Source: Methylotenera sp.
Lineage (GTDB): Bacteria > Pseudomonadota > Gammaproteobacteria > Burkholderiales > Methylophilaceae
DNA: 6,163 bases
Assembly (NCBI GenBank): GCA_005791685.1
Contig: SXVG01000006.1
Span: forward strand, 1 to 6,163
Reading direction: 5' to 3'
Part shown: positions 1 through 5,123 of the stretch, piece after piece
Layout: each line of letters begins with the position of its first letter
Numbering within the stretch: position 1 is the stretch's first letter
The notes under the pieces: model-generated
What the model saw: the letters and a program-made list of their open reading frames with translations, nothing else
Database searches by the model: none
Told to the model about the DNA's origin: nothing
Made by a program: the position numbers and the translations under genes

Positions 1-1
1 C

Positions 2-25
2 AAGCTGGTCAAGCCGGCGGCCTGA
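2..25 (+). CDS. possible C-terminal tail of a truncated rightward gene
   Basis: One plus-strand frame open from the window edge reads KLVKPAA and then stops with TGA at 23-25. The stretch is much more GC-rich than the spacer after it and is followed by a GGGG-AACAA-CCCC hairpin with a short T run, as might be seen after a gene end. Only seven codons are visible, so the product cannot be named. The other plus frames run through the terminator and tRNA and look spurious. This could equally be non-coding. Confidence 0.25.
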   Translation, partial: KLVKPAA

Positions 26-27
26 TG

Positions 28-60
28 GTTTTGGGGAACAACCCCCGTTTTGGGGAACAA
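28..60. repeat. 14-bp direct repeat, 19-bp period, with G4/C5 runs
   Basis: The 14-mer GTTTTGGGGAACAA occurs exactly at 28-41 and again at 47-60, separated by CCCCC. The C run can pair with either flanking G run, giving GGGG-AACAA-CCCC (33-45) or CCCC-GTTTT-GGGG (about 43-55). On the plus strand this could act as a weak terminator for a gene ending near position 25. On the minus strand it lies just beyond the tRNA terminator. No coding role is apparent. Confidence 0.6.
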
Positions 61-94
61 AAAGAAAGAGGGCAATCCTTGCGAATCGCCCTCT
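58..94 (-). terminator. rho-independent terminator of tRNA-Asn
   Basis: Read on the minus strand, AGAGGGC at 94-88 pairs perfectly with GCCCTCT at 73-67. The stem continues through GAUUC/GGAUU (two G-U wobbles) to a GCAA tetraloop at 82-79, giving about 12 bp capped by a GNRA loop. The tract TTCTTTTT follows at 66-59. The structure begins about six bases after the encoded CCA of the tRNA, so the tRNA is probably a single-gene transcript that ends here. Confidence 0.88.
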
Positions 95-99
95 GGTAT

Positions 100-175
100 T
101 GGCTCCTCGACCTGGGCTCGAACCAGGGACCTACGGATTAACAGTCCGTTGCTCTACCGACTGAGCTATCGAGGA
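100..175 (-). tRNA. tRNA-Asn (anticodon GUU)
   Basis: The minus strand folds into a complete 76-nt cloverleaf. The acceptor arms TCCTCGA (175-169) and TCGAGGA (110-104) pair perfectly. The D arm carries AGCTCAGTCGGTAGAGC. The anticodon stem ACGGA/TCCGT closes the loop CTGTTAA, which places anticodon GTT at 142-140 and decodes AAC/AAU as asparagine. The T arm holds the invariant GGTTCGAGCC core. G is the discriminator base and CCA is encoded at 102-100. A dedicated promoter lies upstream and a strong terminator downstream. No sign of an integrated element, such as a duplicated tRNA 3' end, is seen in the window. Confidence 0.97.
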
Positions 176-190
176 ATCGGTGAAGGCGAG

Positions 191-219
191 ATATTAAGGT
201 TTAAGCATCTTTTGGTCAA
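191..219 (-). promoter_or_regulatory. sigma-70 promoter of tRNA-Asn
   Basis: On the minus strand TTGACC (219-214) and TAATAT (196-191) are separated by exactly 17 bp, each matching the consensus hexamers at 5 of 6 positions. Transcription would begin around 184, leaving a leader of about 8-9 nt before the mature tRNA 5' end. The bases after the -10 read CTCGCC, a GC-containing discriminator of the kind found at stringently controlled stable-RNA promoters. That control is inferred. Confidence 0.8.
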
Positions 220-236
220 TAACTAAAATGCTTAAA
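200..236. repeat. inverted repeat bracketing the tRNA promoter -35
   Basis: TTTAAGCAT at 200-208 is the exact reverse complement of ATGCTTAAA at 228-236. The stem can extend inward through TTTT (210-213) opposite AAA (225-227) if one base is bulged. The loop holds the -35 hexamer of the tRNA promoter (214-219). It lies 14-50 bp downstream of the aminotransferase stop, so it could be that gene's 3' hairpin, but neither strand has a following T tract. An operator at the tRNA promoter is the alternative. The symmetry is visible; the role is not. Confidence 0.45.
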
Positions 237-249
237 TTGAAAAATTAAT

Positions 250-1470
250 TTAGGCCAAGGCTTTTTCTATGCGGTCCAGGGCGTTTTGCAGGTTTTCCAT
301 GGAGGTGGCAAAGGAGATTCTAAAGTAACCCTCTGCGCCGAACGCTGAACCAGGCACCACGGCCACATCAAACTTTTCCAGCAAGTATTCTGCCAACGCC
401 ATGTCGGTAGGCTCGCTGATTTTGCCTTGCTTGAACAGCGTGTTGATGGCGGCACGGGCATCCGGGAAAGCATAAAAGGCACCACCGGCCATTAAGCAGC
501 TTAAGCCTGGCATTTGATTGAAGCGGTTCACCACGTATTGATGGCGCTCTTTAAATGCCGTGACCATGGGCGTGATGCAGGACTGCGGGCCTTCAAGCGC
601 GGCTTGTGCAGCCACCTGCGATATGGAGGTGGCATTGCTGGTGGATTGCGATTGCAAGATTTCCATGGCTTTGATGATGTAGGCCGGGCCTGCGGCATAG
701 CCTATGCGCCAACCGGTCATGGAATAGGCTTTGGATACGCCATTTAGCACGATGCAGCGGTCTTTAAGAGCGGGGGTGGCGTTGAGTATGTTGTAGAAGG
801 TATTGCCGGTTAAATTGACGTGCTCGTACATGTCGTCGGTGGCTACCAATACCTGCGGGTGTTTTAGCAAGACCTCACCCAAGGCTTTTAATTCTTCCAA
901 GCTATAAACCGCACCGGTTGGATTGGAGGGTGAGTTGATCATGAAGATTTTAGTTTTAGCGGTAATCGCCGCTTCCAATTGCGCTGGTAACAGTTTAAAG
1001 CCTTGCTCTATGCCACATTCAATGATGACCGGGGTGGCTTCAGCGACCAGCGCGATGTCGGCGTAAGAAACCCAATAAGGCGCAGGCACGATGACTTCGT
1101 CGCCTTTGTTGAGCACGGCCAGGCATAAATTAAATATGGTTTGTTTGCCGCCCACACCAACAATCACTTCGTTTAATGCGTAATCAAAACCGTTTTCATT
1201 TTTAAATTTATTGATGATGGCTTTCTTCAAGCCAGGAATGCCTGCCACCGGGGTGTATTTGGTGAAGCCATTGTCGATGGCTAATTTGGCCGCGTCTTTA
1301 ATGTGTTGCGGCGTATCAAAATCCGGCTCACCCGCTGCCAGACCTATGATAGGTCGGCCTTCGGCCTTGTATTTACCGGCTTTTGCGGTAATGGCAAGGG
1401 TGGGGGATTCTTTAATGGATAGAACGCGTTTAGATAAGATGGCGGCTGGATTGGCTGCGGAGGATGACAA
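250..1470 (-). CDS. class I/II PLP-dependent aminotransferase (aspartate/aromatic/prephenate type)
   Basis: This 406-residue cytoplasmic enzyme is a fold-type I, class I/II aminotransferase of the group typified by bacterial aspartate and prephenate aminotransferases. It transfers an amino group between an amino acid (probably aspartate or glutamate) and a 2-oxo acid through pyridoxal phosphate. Visible family marks are the N-terminal GLAAGEPDFDTP substrate loop (43-54), GGKQ (107-110), the ring-stacking aromatic in PYW (131-133), NSPSNPTG with Asn183, TDDMY with cofactor-binding Asp212 and Tyr215, the Schiff-base lysine in GVSKAYSMTGWRIGY (Lys247, phosphate-binding Arg255), and the carboxylate-binding arginine in GYFRISFA (Arg384). 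The length is typical. No ATG lies near the N-terminus. TTG at 1470-1468 is chosen because AAGGA sits 8 nt upstream and because LSKRVLSI, the usual family start, follows at residue 12. It is leftward and 153 bp from the protease gene, so probably its own unit. Substrate specificity cannot be read from the sequence. Confidence 0.92.
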   Translation of the reverse strand: MSSSAANPAAILSKRVLSIKESPTLAITAKAGKYKAEGRPIIGLAAGEPDFDTPQHIKDAAKLAIDNGFTKYTPVAGIPGLKKAIINKFKNENGFDYALNEVIVGVGGKQTIFNLCLAVLNKGDEVIVPAPYWVSYADIALVAEATPVIIECGIEQGFKLLPAQLEAAITAKTKIFMINSPSNPTGAVYSLEELKALGEVLLKHPQVLVATDDMYEHVNLTGNTFYNILNATPALKDRCIVLNGVSKAYSMTGWRIGYAAGPAYIIKAMEILQSQSTSNATSISQVAAQAALEGPQSCITPMVTAFKERHQYVVNRFNQMPGLSCLMAGGAFYAFPDARAAINTLFKQGKISEPTDMALAEYLLEKFDVAVVPGSAFGAEGYFRISFATSMENLQNALDRIEKALA

Positions 1471-1623
1471 AATGGGCGTCCTTAATACAATTTTTGCTGT
1501 GGGTTAAATTAAACGTTATTTTACCCATAAATGGCTGGCTTAGGAATAAGCGCGCAGATTATCTAATGGCGCTGGGCTAAAAGCGGTGGCGGTTAAATCG
1601 CAGGCCCTTAGGACCAGCCTAAG
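1471..1623. other. 153-bp spacer between protease and aminotransferase
   Basis: No gene is supported here. An imperfect 26-bp palindrome (about 18 of 26 positions symmetric) lies at 1501-1526, bounded by GGGT and ACCC, just upstream of the aminotransferase ribosome site. It could be an operator or chance AT-rich symmetry. Next to the protease stop is a perfect 6-bp stem: CTTAGG at 1607-1612 pairs with CCTAAG at 1618-1623 around a 5-nt loop, but no T run follows on either strand. AGCGC and GCGCT (within about 1551-1573) form another short inverted pair. No convincing promoter for the aminotransferase was found; a TAAAAT-like -10 is present but has only a poor -35. Confidence 0.5.
1479..1483 (-). 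promoter_or_regulatory. ribosome binding site deciding the TTG start of the aminotransferase
   Basis: AAGGA on the minus strand (1483-1479) lies 8 nt before the TTG at 1470-1468. An in-frame ATT immediately upstream of the TTG would leave only 5 nt of spacing. The next in-frame ATG is far inside the protein, at residue 178, beyond essential domains. This site therefore supports a TTG initiator. Confidence 0.65.
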
Positions 1624-2634
1624 CTAGCATGCCTTATCGCAGCCTAGGTTGTTACTGTACTCATCGGCTAAGGCAGGGTCTATTTTGGCAATGGCTAAAT
1701 TGATGCTGTGCATGGCTTGCAAATCGCCTTTGGTTTTGGCAATCATTCCTAGTCGAAACAGCGAATCGATATTGGCGCTATCCAATAAGGCCGATTGTTT
1801 ATAGGATTTTTCAGCCGCTTCAATTTTATTAAGGTTTTCTTGAGCATGGCCTAATTCGTACCAAGCGTCGGAGTTTTTAGAGTCGGCGTCTATCCATTTT
1901 TGTGCTATCTCAGCCAGTCTTGGCCAATCTTGATTGATTTCTGGGATGGCAATTTGCATAAAAAACGGTTTGTTATGGTCTTCTTCTTCCCAAAAGGCTT
2001 TACCCACGATAGGAAAAGCGGTTTCCATGGGCAGTGTTTCTAAATGCCTTAGCCATTCAATGGGCAGGGAATAAAAGTAGGCATGCCGTCCCGGCGTTTT
2101 AAATGTGTTGATGCCTAGCAAATGACCGTCCATATCAAAAATGCCGCTGCCGCTGGCGCCCATGCGAAATTGCGCTGTGCTACGAATGACGTGCGAGCCT
2201 TCAAAATGATAGGTGGATTTAACCACGCCTATGGAAGTTAAGGGATTGGGTACGCCGTTTGAATGGCCTATAGACAGCACGTCTTTACCCCGGCTTAACG
2301 TTTGATTTTTAACGATGACGGCCGCCTTGAACGGTAGGCCGCTGGTGCTTAATAGGCATAAGTCATGCCAGCGGTCGGCTTGCACCGAGGTGATGGTGTA
2401 GGTGTCCTCGCCTCGTGCTACCCAAGGTTGCTTGGTGCCCCGAAAGATGTGGCAGTTGGTCAGCACTTTATTGTTGCCAACCACCACCCCTGATCCGTAG
2501 GCGAGACCGCCATTATCGTTGTAGCCACGCACCATAACAACGGCTTGGGTGGCGGCGAGTATTTTTTCTTGATCAATTGCATGAGCCGGTTGAAAGGCGA
2601 ACAACAAAGATAGGATTAGAGCGTATTGACGCAT
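1624..2634 (-). CDS. secreted trypsin-like serine protease with C-terminal TPR-like region
   Basis: The 336-residue product begins with a Sec signal peptide (MRQYALILSLLFAFQPAHA, likely cut after Ala19), so it should act in the periplasm or outside the cell. Residues 28-200 form a chymotrypsin-fold S1/DegP-like domain. The triad candidates are His62 in TNCHIF, Asp91 in WHDLCLL and Ser161 in MGASGSGIFD, the last a form of the GxSGG nucleophile motif. No PDZ domain follows. Residues 230-320 instead resemble two to three TPR-type helical pairs (SDAWYELGHAQENLNKIEAA; IDSLFRLGMIAKTKGDLQAM). Cys61 and Cys93 are close to the active site and two more cysteines lie in the last six residues. The ATG at 2634 is preferred because GGAGG lies 4 nt upstream and a signal peptide starts there. 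An in-frame extension to 2793 would add 53 residues before the signal peptide and overlap uvrB. Substrate is unknown; all three catalytic residues are present, so an active enzyme is expected. Confidence 0.88.
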   Translation of the reverse strand: MRQYALILSLLFAFQPAHAIDQEKILAATQAVVMVRGYNDNGGLAYGSGVVVGNNKVLTNCHIFRGTKQPWVARGEDTYTITSVQADRWHDLCLLSTSGLPFKAAVIVKNQTLSRGKDVLSIGHSNGVPNPLTSIGVVKSTYHFEGSHVIRSTAQFRMGASGSGIFDMDGHLLGINTFKTPGRHAYFYSLPIEWLRHLETLPMETAFPIVGKAFWEEEDHNKPFFMQIAIPEINQDWPRLAEIAQKWIDADSKNSDAWYELGHAQENLNKIEAAEKSYKQSALLDSANIDSLFRLGMIAKTKGDLQAMHSINLAIAKIDPALADEYSNNLGCDKAC

Positions 2635-2638
2635 GCGG

Positions 2639-2643
2639 CCTCC
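2639..2643 (-). promoter_or_regulatory. ribosome binding site deciding the protease start
   Basis: GGAGG on the minus strand (2643-2639) lies 4 nt before ATG at 2634-2632. The spacing is short but the match is strong. It supports the start at the signal peptide rather than the longer in-frame start at 2793. Confidence 0.65.
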
Positions 2644-2763
2644 AATGCAAATAAAGATTAATAAAAAACGACTTGCAAACAGACTGACATAATAAGGCAA
2701 AGTTCTAAAATTAAATGCCCGGGCTAAATTGAGCATTGAATTGTTGGTAAGCAATGTTAATTT

Positions 2764-2783
2764 TACTGTTAAAATTGACCGTC
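2764..2783 (+). promoter_or_regulatory. candidate LexA (SOS) box upstream of uvrB
   Basis: TACTGT at 2764-2769, eight AT-rich bases, then ACCGTC at 2778-2783 match the gammaproteobacterial SOS consensus TACTGT-N8-ACAGTA at 10 of 12 informative positions, including a perfect left half. The site ends 8 bp before the uvrB ATG and overlaps the extended -10 at 2767-2775, so bound LexA would block that promoter. uvrB is an SOS gene in E. coli, which supports the reading. The box was found by eye and not scored against a matrix. Confidence 0.6.
2767..2775 (+). promoter_or_regulatory. possible extended -10 promoter element of uvrB
   Basis: TG-T-TAAAAT fits the TGn extended -10 pattern, with TAAAAT matching TATAAT at 5 of 6 positions. 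No good -35 sits at 16-18 bp. TTGGTA at 2744-2749 is present but 20 bp away. The start site would be near 2782, giving a leader of only about 10 nt, which agrees with the lack of a clear Shine-Dalgarno before the ATG. A promoter further upstream is also possible. Confidence 0.4.
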
Positions 2784-2791
2784 TAAAATCC

Positions 2792-4837
2792 ATGAAGAGT
2801 GCTGTGTTTCATACCTTTCCCAACAGTTTGTATCAGTTGTATCAGCCGTTTGAGCCGGCCGGCGATCAGCCGCAAGCCATAGAAAAGCTCACGCAAGGTG
2901 TGAACGATGGCTTGAAGTTTCAAACTTTATTGGGCGTGACTGGCTCCGGTAAAACTTACACCATGGCCAATGTCATTGCTCGCACGGGTAGGCCAGCCAT
3001 AGTGTTGGCACCCAATAAAACCCTGGCGGCGCAGTTGTACAGCGAGTTTAGGGAGTTTTTCCCTAACAATTCGGTGGAATATTTCGTTTCTTATTACGAT
3101 TATTACCAACCGGAGGCCTACGTGCCATCGCGCGATTTATTCATAGAAAAAGATTCCAGCATTAATGAGCACATAGAGCAGATGCGTCTTTCCGCCACCA
3201 AGGCCTTGTTAGAGCGCGAGGACAGCATTATCGTGGCCACCGTGTCGGCCATATACGGCATAGGCGATCCGGTCGATTACCACGGCATGGTCTTGCACGT
3301 GCAGCAGGGGGAAAAGATAGCCCAGCGTGACATGATTTCGCGTTTAGTGGGCATGCAGTACGACCGCAATGAATTTGATTTTTCTCGAGGCACGTTTCGG
3401 GTGCGTGGTGATGTGATCGATGTGTTTCCGGCAGAAAACAATGAAACCGCGGTGCGCATTGCTATGTTTGATGACGAGGTCGAATCCATCACCTTGTTTG
3501 ATCCCTTGACCGGGCAAATTTTCAATAAAATTCCACGTTATACGGTTTACCCATCCAGCCATTATGTGACGCCCAGAGAAACCACGATCAGGGCCATGGA
3601 AAAAATCAAGCACGAGCTGAAAGACCGGGTGGATTTTTACATCAAAACCGGCAAGCTGGTGGAGGCGGCACGCATAGAACAGCGCACCCGCTTTGATCTG
3701 GAAATGCTCAATGAGATAGGCTTTTGCAAAGGCATAGAAAACTACTCGCGGCATTTGTCCGGACGCAATCCCGGTGATCCGCCACCGACGCTCATCGATT
3801 ATTTGCCGGCCAATGCCTTGATGATTATTGATGAAAGCCACGTGACGGTGCCGCAAGTGGGGGCGATGTACAAAGGCGATAAGTCGCGTAAAGAAAATTT
3901 AGTCGATTACGGTTGGCGCTTGCCTTCGGCCTTGGATAATCGGCCACTCAAATTTGAAGAGTTTGAGCAGATTATGCGCCAATGCGTATTTGTCTCGGCC
4001 ACGCCGTCGGAATACGAAGCCCAGCATCAGCAGCAAGTGGTGGAAATGATAGCCAGGCCGACCGGTTTGGTTGATCCGCAAGTGTTGGTCAAACCGGCCG
4101 ATACCCAAGTGGACGATTTGCTCGGTGAGATTAAATTGCGTGTGGCCGTCGGTGAGCGGGTGTTGGCCACCACCTTAACCAAGCGCATGGCGGAAGATTT
4201 AACCGATTATTTAAGTGAGCACGGTATTAAGGTGCGTTATTTGCACAGCGACATTGATACGGTGGAGCGGGTCGAGATCATACGTGATTTGCGCTTAGGT
4301 GAGTTTGATGTGCTGGTGGGCATCAATCTCTTGCGTGAAGGCTTGGACATACCAGAAGTGTCGCTGGTGGCAGTGCTCGACGCCGACAAAGAAGGCTTTT
4401 TGCGCTCCGAGCGTTCGCTCATACAAACCTCGGGGCGTGCGGCGCGTAATTTGAATGGCTTGGTGATTTTTTATGCCAATAAAATCACCCGCAGCATGCA
4501 GGCGGCCATGGCGGAAATGGAGCGCAGAAGGGGTGTGCAATTGGCCTTTAATACAGCCCATGGCATCGTCCCCAAAGGCATCAGCAAGCGCATTAAAGAC
4601 ATCATAGACGGCGTGTACGACAAAGACCAAGCCTTGCGTGAGCGCAAAGTCCTGCAAGAACAAGCCAATTTTGAGTCTTTAAGCGAAAAACAAATGGCCA
4701 AAGAACTGAAGCGTTTGGAAAAAGCCATGCACGACAGTGCCAAGAATTTGGAGTTTGAAAAAGCGGCCGATTACCGCGATCAACTCAAAACCTTGCGCAC
4801 TAAATTCTTTGGTGCCGACATGCCGGACCTTGTTTAA
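2792..4837 (+). CDS. uvrB: UvrABC excinuclease subunit B
   Basis: UvrB is the cytoplasmic DNA-damage verification subunit of nucleotide excision repair. UvrA loads it on DNA; it then binds UvrC for dual incision and is displaced by UvrD. The 681-residue product is full length (673 in E. coli). Visible parts are the Walker A motif GVTGSGKT (48-55), the beta-hairpin YYDYYQPEAYVPSRD (101-115) whose tyrosines clamp the strand, the UvrA-interacting domain from about 160-250, the Walker B DESH box (347-350), helicase motif SATPSEYE (402-409), LVGINLLREGLDIPE (508-522), motif VI QTSGRAARN (545-553), and the C-terminal UVR coiled coil that contacts UvrC (about 633-668). The ATG at 2792 is chosen because family homology begins at LYQPFEPAGDQPQAI. 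An in-frame TTG at 2729 would add 21 unrelated residues. No strong Shine-Dalgarno precedes either. It is transcribed divergently from the protease gene, with a candidate SOS box upstream. Confidence 0.98.
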   Translation: MKSAVFHTFPNSLYQLYQPFEPAGDQPQAIEKLTQGVNDGLKFQTLLGVTGSGKTYTMANVIARTGRPAIVLAPNKTLAAQLYSEFREFFPNNSVEYFVSYYDYYQPEAYVPSRDLFIEKDSSINEHIEQMRLSATKALLEREDSIIVATVSAIYGIGDPVDYHGMVLHVQQGEKIAQRDMISRLVGMQYDRNEFDFSRGTFRVRGDVIDVFPAENNETAVRIAMFDDEVESITLFDPLTGQIFNKIPRYTVYPSSHYVTPRETTIRAMEKIKHELKDRVDFYIKTGKLVEAARIEQRTRFDLEMLNEIGFCKGIENYSRHLSGRNPGDPPPTLIDYLPANALMIIDESHVTVPQVGAMYKGDKSRKENLVDYGWRLPSALDNRPLKFEEFEQIMRQCVFVSATPSEYEAQHQQQVVEMIARPTGLVDPQVLVKPADTQVDDLLGEIKLRVAVGERVLATTLTKRMAEDLTDYLSEHGIKVRYLHSDIDTVERVEIIRDLRLGEFDVLVGINLLREGLDIPEVSLVAVLDADKEGFLRSERSLIQTSGRAARNLNGLVIFYANKITRSMQAAMAEMERRRGVQLAFNTAHGIVPKGISKRIKDIIDGVYDKDQALRERKVLQEQANFESLSEKQMAKELKRLEKAMHDSAKNLEFEKAADYRDQLKTLRTKFFGADMPDLV

Positions 4838-4851
4838 AGCTGCAGCACAGG

Positions 4852-4883
4852 AAAACCCCATTTTGACGCGGATAAATGGTTTT
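4852..4883 (+). terminator. imperfect hairpin 15 bp after uvrB, possible terminator
   Basis: The left arm at 4852-4863 (AAAACCCCATTT) pairs with the right arm at 4874-4883 (AAATGGTTTT), with two C residues bulged and a 10-nt loop. The U-rich end of the right arm is followed by AGGTTTTC, so it could work as a weak intrinsic terminator for uvrB. The stem is AT-rich and the U run lies inside it, so termination may be inefficient or the hairpin may belong to the adjoining repeat block. Confidence 0.4.
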
Positions 4884-4888
4884 AGGTT

Positions 4889-4949
4889 TTCTCTGTGCCT
4901 CCGTGTCTCTGTGGTGAGAAGTTTTTACCTGTGCTTCTGTGGTGAAAAG
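4889..4949. repeat. CTCTGTG / CTGTGGTGA-type repeat block, two imperfect copies
   Basis: Two related units follow one another with a 28-bp period: CCGTGTCTCTGTGGTGAGAAG (4901-4921, joined from two shorter runs: CCGTGTCT and CTGTGGTGAGAAG) and its partner at 4929-4949 ending TCTGTGGTGAAAAG. Of 14 bases at each 3' end, 13 agree. Before the first copy, CTCTGTGCCTC (4891-4901) adds a degenerate 9-bp-scale periodicity. Open frames across it give low-complexity Leu/Cys/Val/Ser peptides that are not credible proteins. From memory, intergenic sequences of the CACCACAGAGACACAGAG kind, the reverse complement of this one, recur in many unrelated bacterial genomes; this was not verified. It lies just upstream of the rpsF promoter. 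Confidence 0.6.
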
Positions 4950-4970
4950 CGCTTTAAAAATAGATAGTGT

Positions 4971-4999
4971 TTGATTAGTCGGCAGCTTTTGTCTATAAT
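4971..4999 (+). promoter_or_regulatory. sigma-70 promoter of the rpsF operon
   Basis: TTGATT (4971-4976) and a perfect TATAAT (4994-4999) are spaced by exactly 17 bp. Transcription should begin near 5006, giving a leader of about 118 nt before rpsF. The discriminator CGCGCGC is strongly GC-rich, as at promoters repressed by ppGpp/DksA in the stringent response. This control is expected for a ribosomal operon but is inferred here. Confidence 0.85.
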
Positions 5000-5004
5000 C
5001 GCGC

Positions 5005-5100
5005 GCTTGCTCGGTAACGTTATCTGGCAAGCCGTAAATTAACCTTGTCACACTGCACGAATGGTTTGCGTTTTATCCATGATGAAGCGCTTTGCAGGTG
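5005..5100 (+). promoter_or_regulatory. structured 5' leader of the rpsF operon (possible S6:S18 feedback site)
   Basis: Two hairpins can be drawn by eye. The first pairs GCTTGC (5005-5010) with GCAAGC (5027-5032) and has an inner GGTA/TATC stem (5013-5016 with 5021-5024) around ACGT; it would lie at the extreme 5' end of the transcript. The second pairs 5068-5077 with 5081-5090 (10 bp including two G-U pairs, loop CAT). It is enclosed by CACTGCA (5051-5057) pairing with TGCAGGTG (5093-5100) with one bulged G. Autoregulation by the S6:S18 complex binding a leader structure with a CCG element is established for rpsF operons in other bacteria. A CCG occurs here at 5032-5034, but I could not confirm the family consensus. 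Confidence 0.45.
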
Positions 5101-5123
5101 GCTTATATCCAAAAGGAGTACTA

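Noticed and set aside
100..175. Integration (att) site at the tRNA-Asn 3' end
   Set aside because: tRNA genes are common integration targets, but no duplicated tRNA 3' segment, integrase or other mobile gene is visible in the window.
1211..1507. 98-residue plus-strand frame antisense to the aminotransferase start
   Set aside because: It is a shadow of the aminotransferase reading frame with no independent support.
1530..1565. 11-codon plus-strand ATG frame in the spacer
   Set aside because: Too short, no Shine-Dalgarno, no evidence of translation.
1607..1623. CTTAGG/CCTAAG stem as the protease terminator
   Set aside because: Only 6 bp and no T tract on the minus strand. It is noted in the spacer entry, not called a terminator.
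2729..2791. Upstream TTG start for uvrB
   Set aside because: It adds 21 residues without family similarity and would put the candidate LexA box and -10 inside the coding sequence.
2635..2793. 53-residue N-terminal extension of the protease to an ATG at 2793
   Set aside because: It would place the signal peptide in the middle of the protein and overlap the uvrB promoter and start. The ATG exists only because uvrB's start lies in the palindrome CATG.
3344..3856. 170-residue minus-strand frame inside uvrB
   Set aside because: It is antisense to a well-conserved gene and is explained by uvrB codon structure. No domain recognised.
4737..4967. 76-residue plus-strand frame across the uvrB end and the gap
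   Set aside because: It overlaps uvrB in another frame, and the rest is low-complexity translation of the CTCTGTG repeat block (such as LCLRVSVVRSF). No ribosome site or family features.
4800..5051. 83-residue minus-strand frame across the uvrB-rpsF gap
   Set aside because: It overlaps the uvrB 3' end, the repeat block and the rpsF promoter, with no recognisable protein features.
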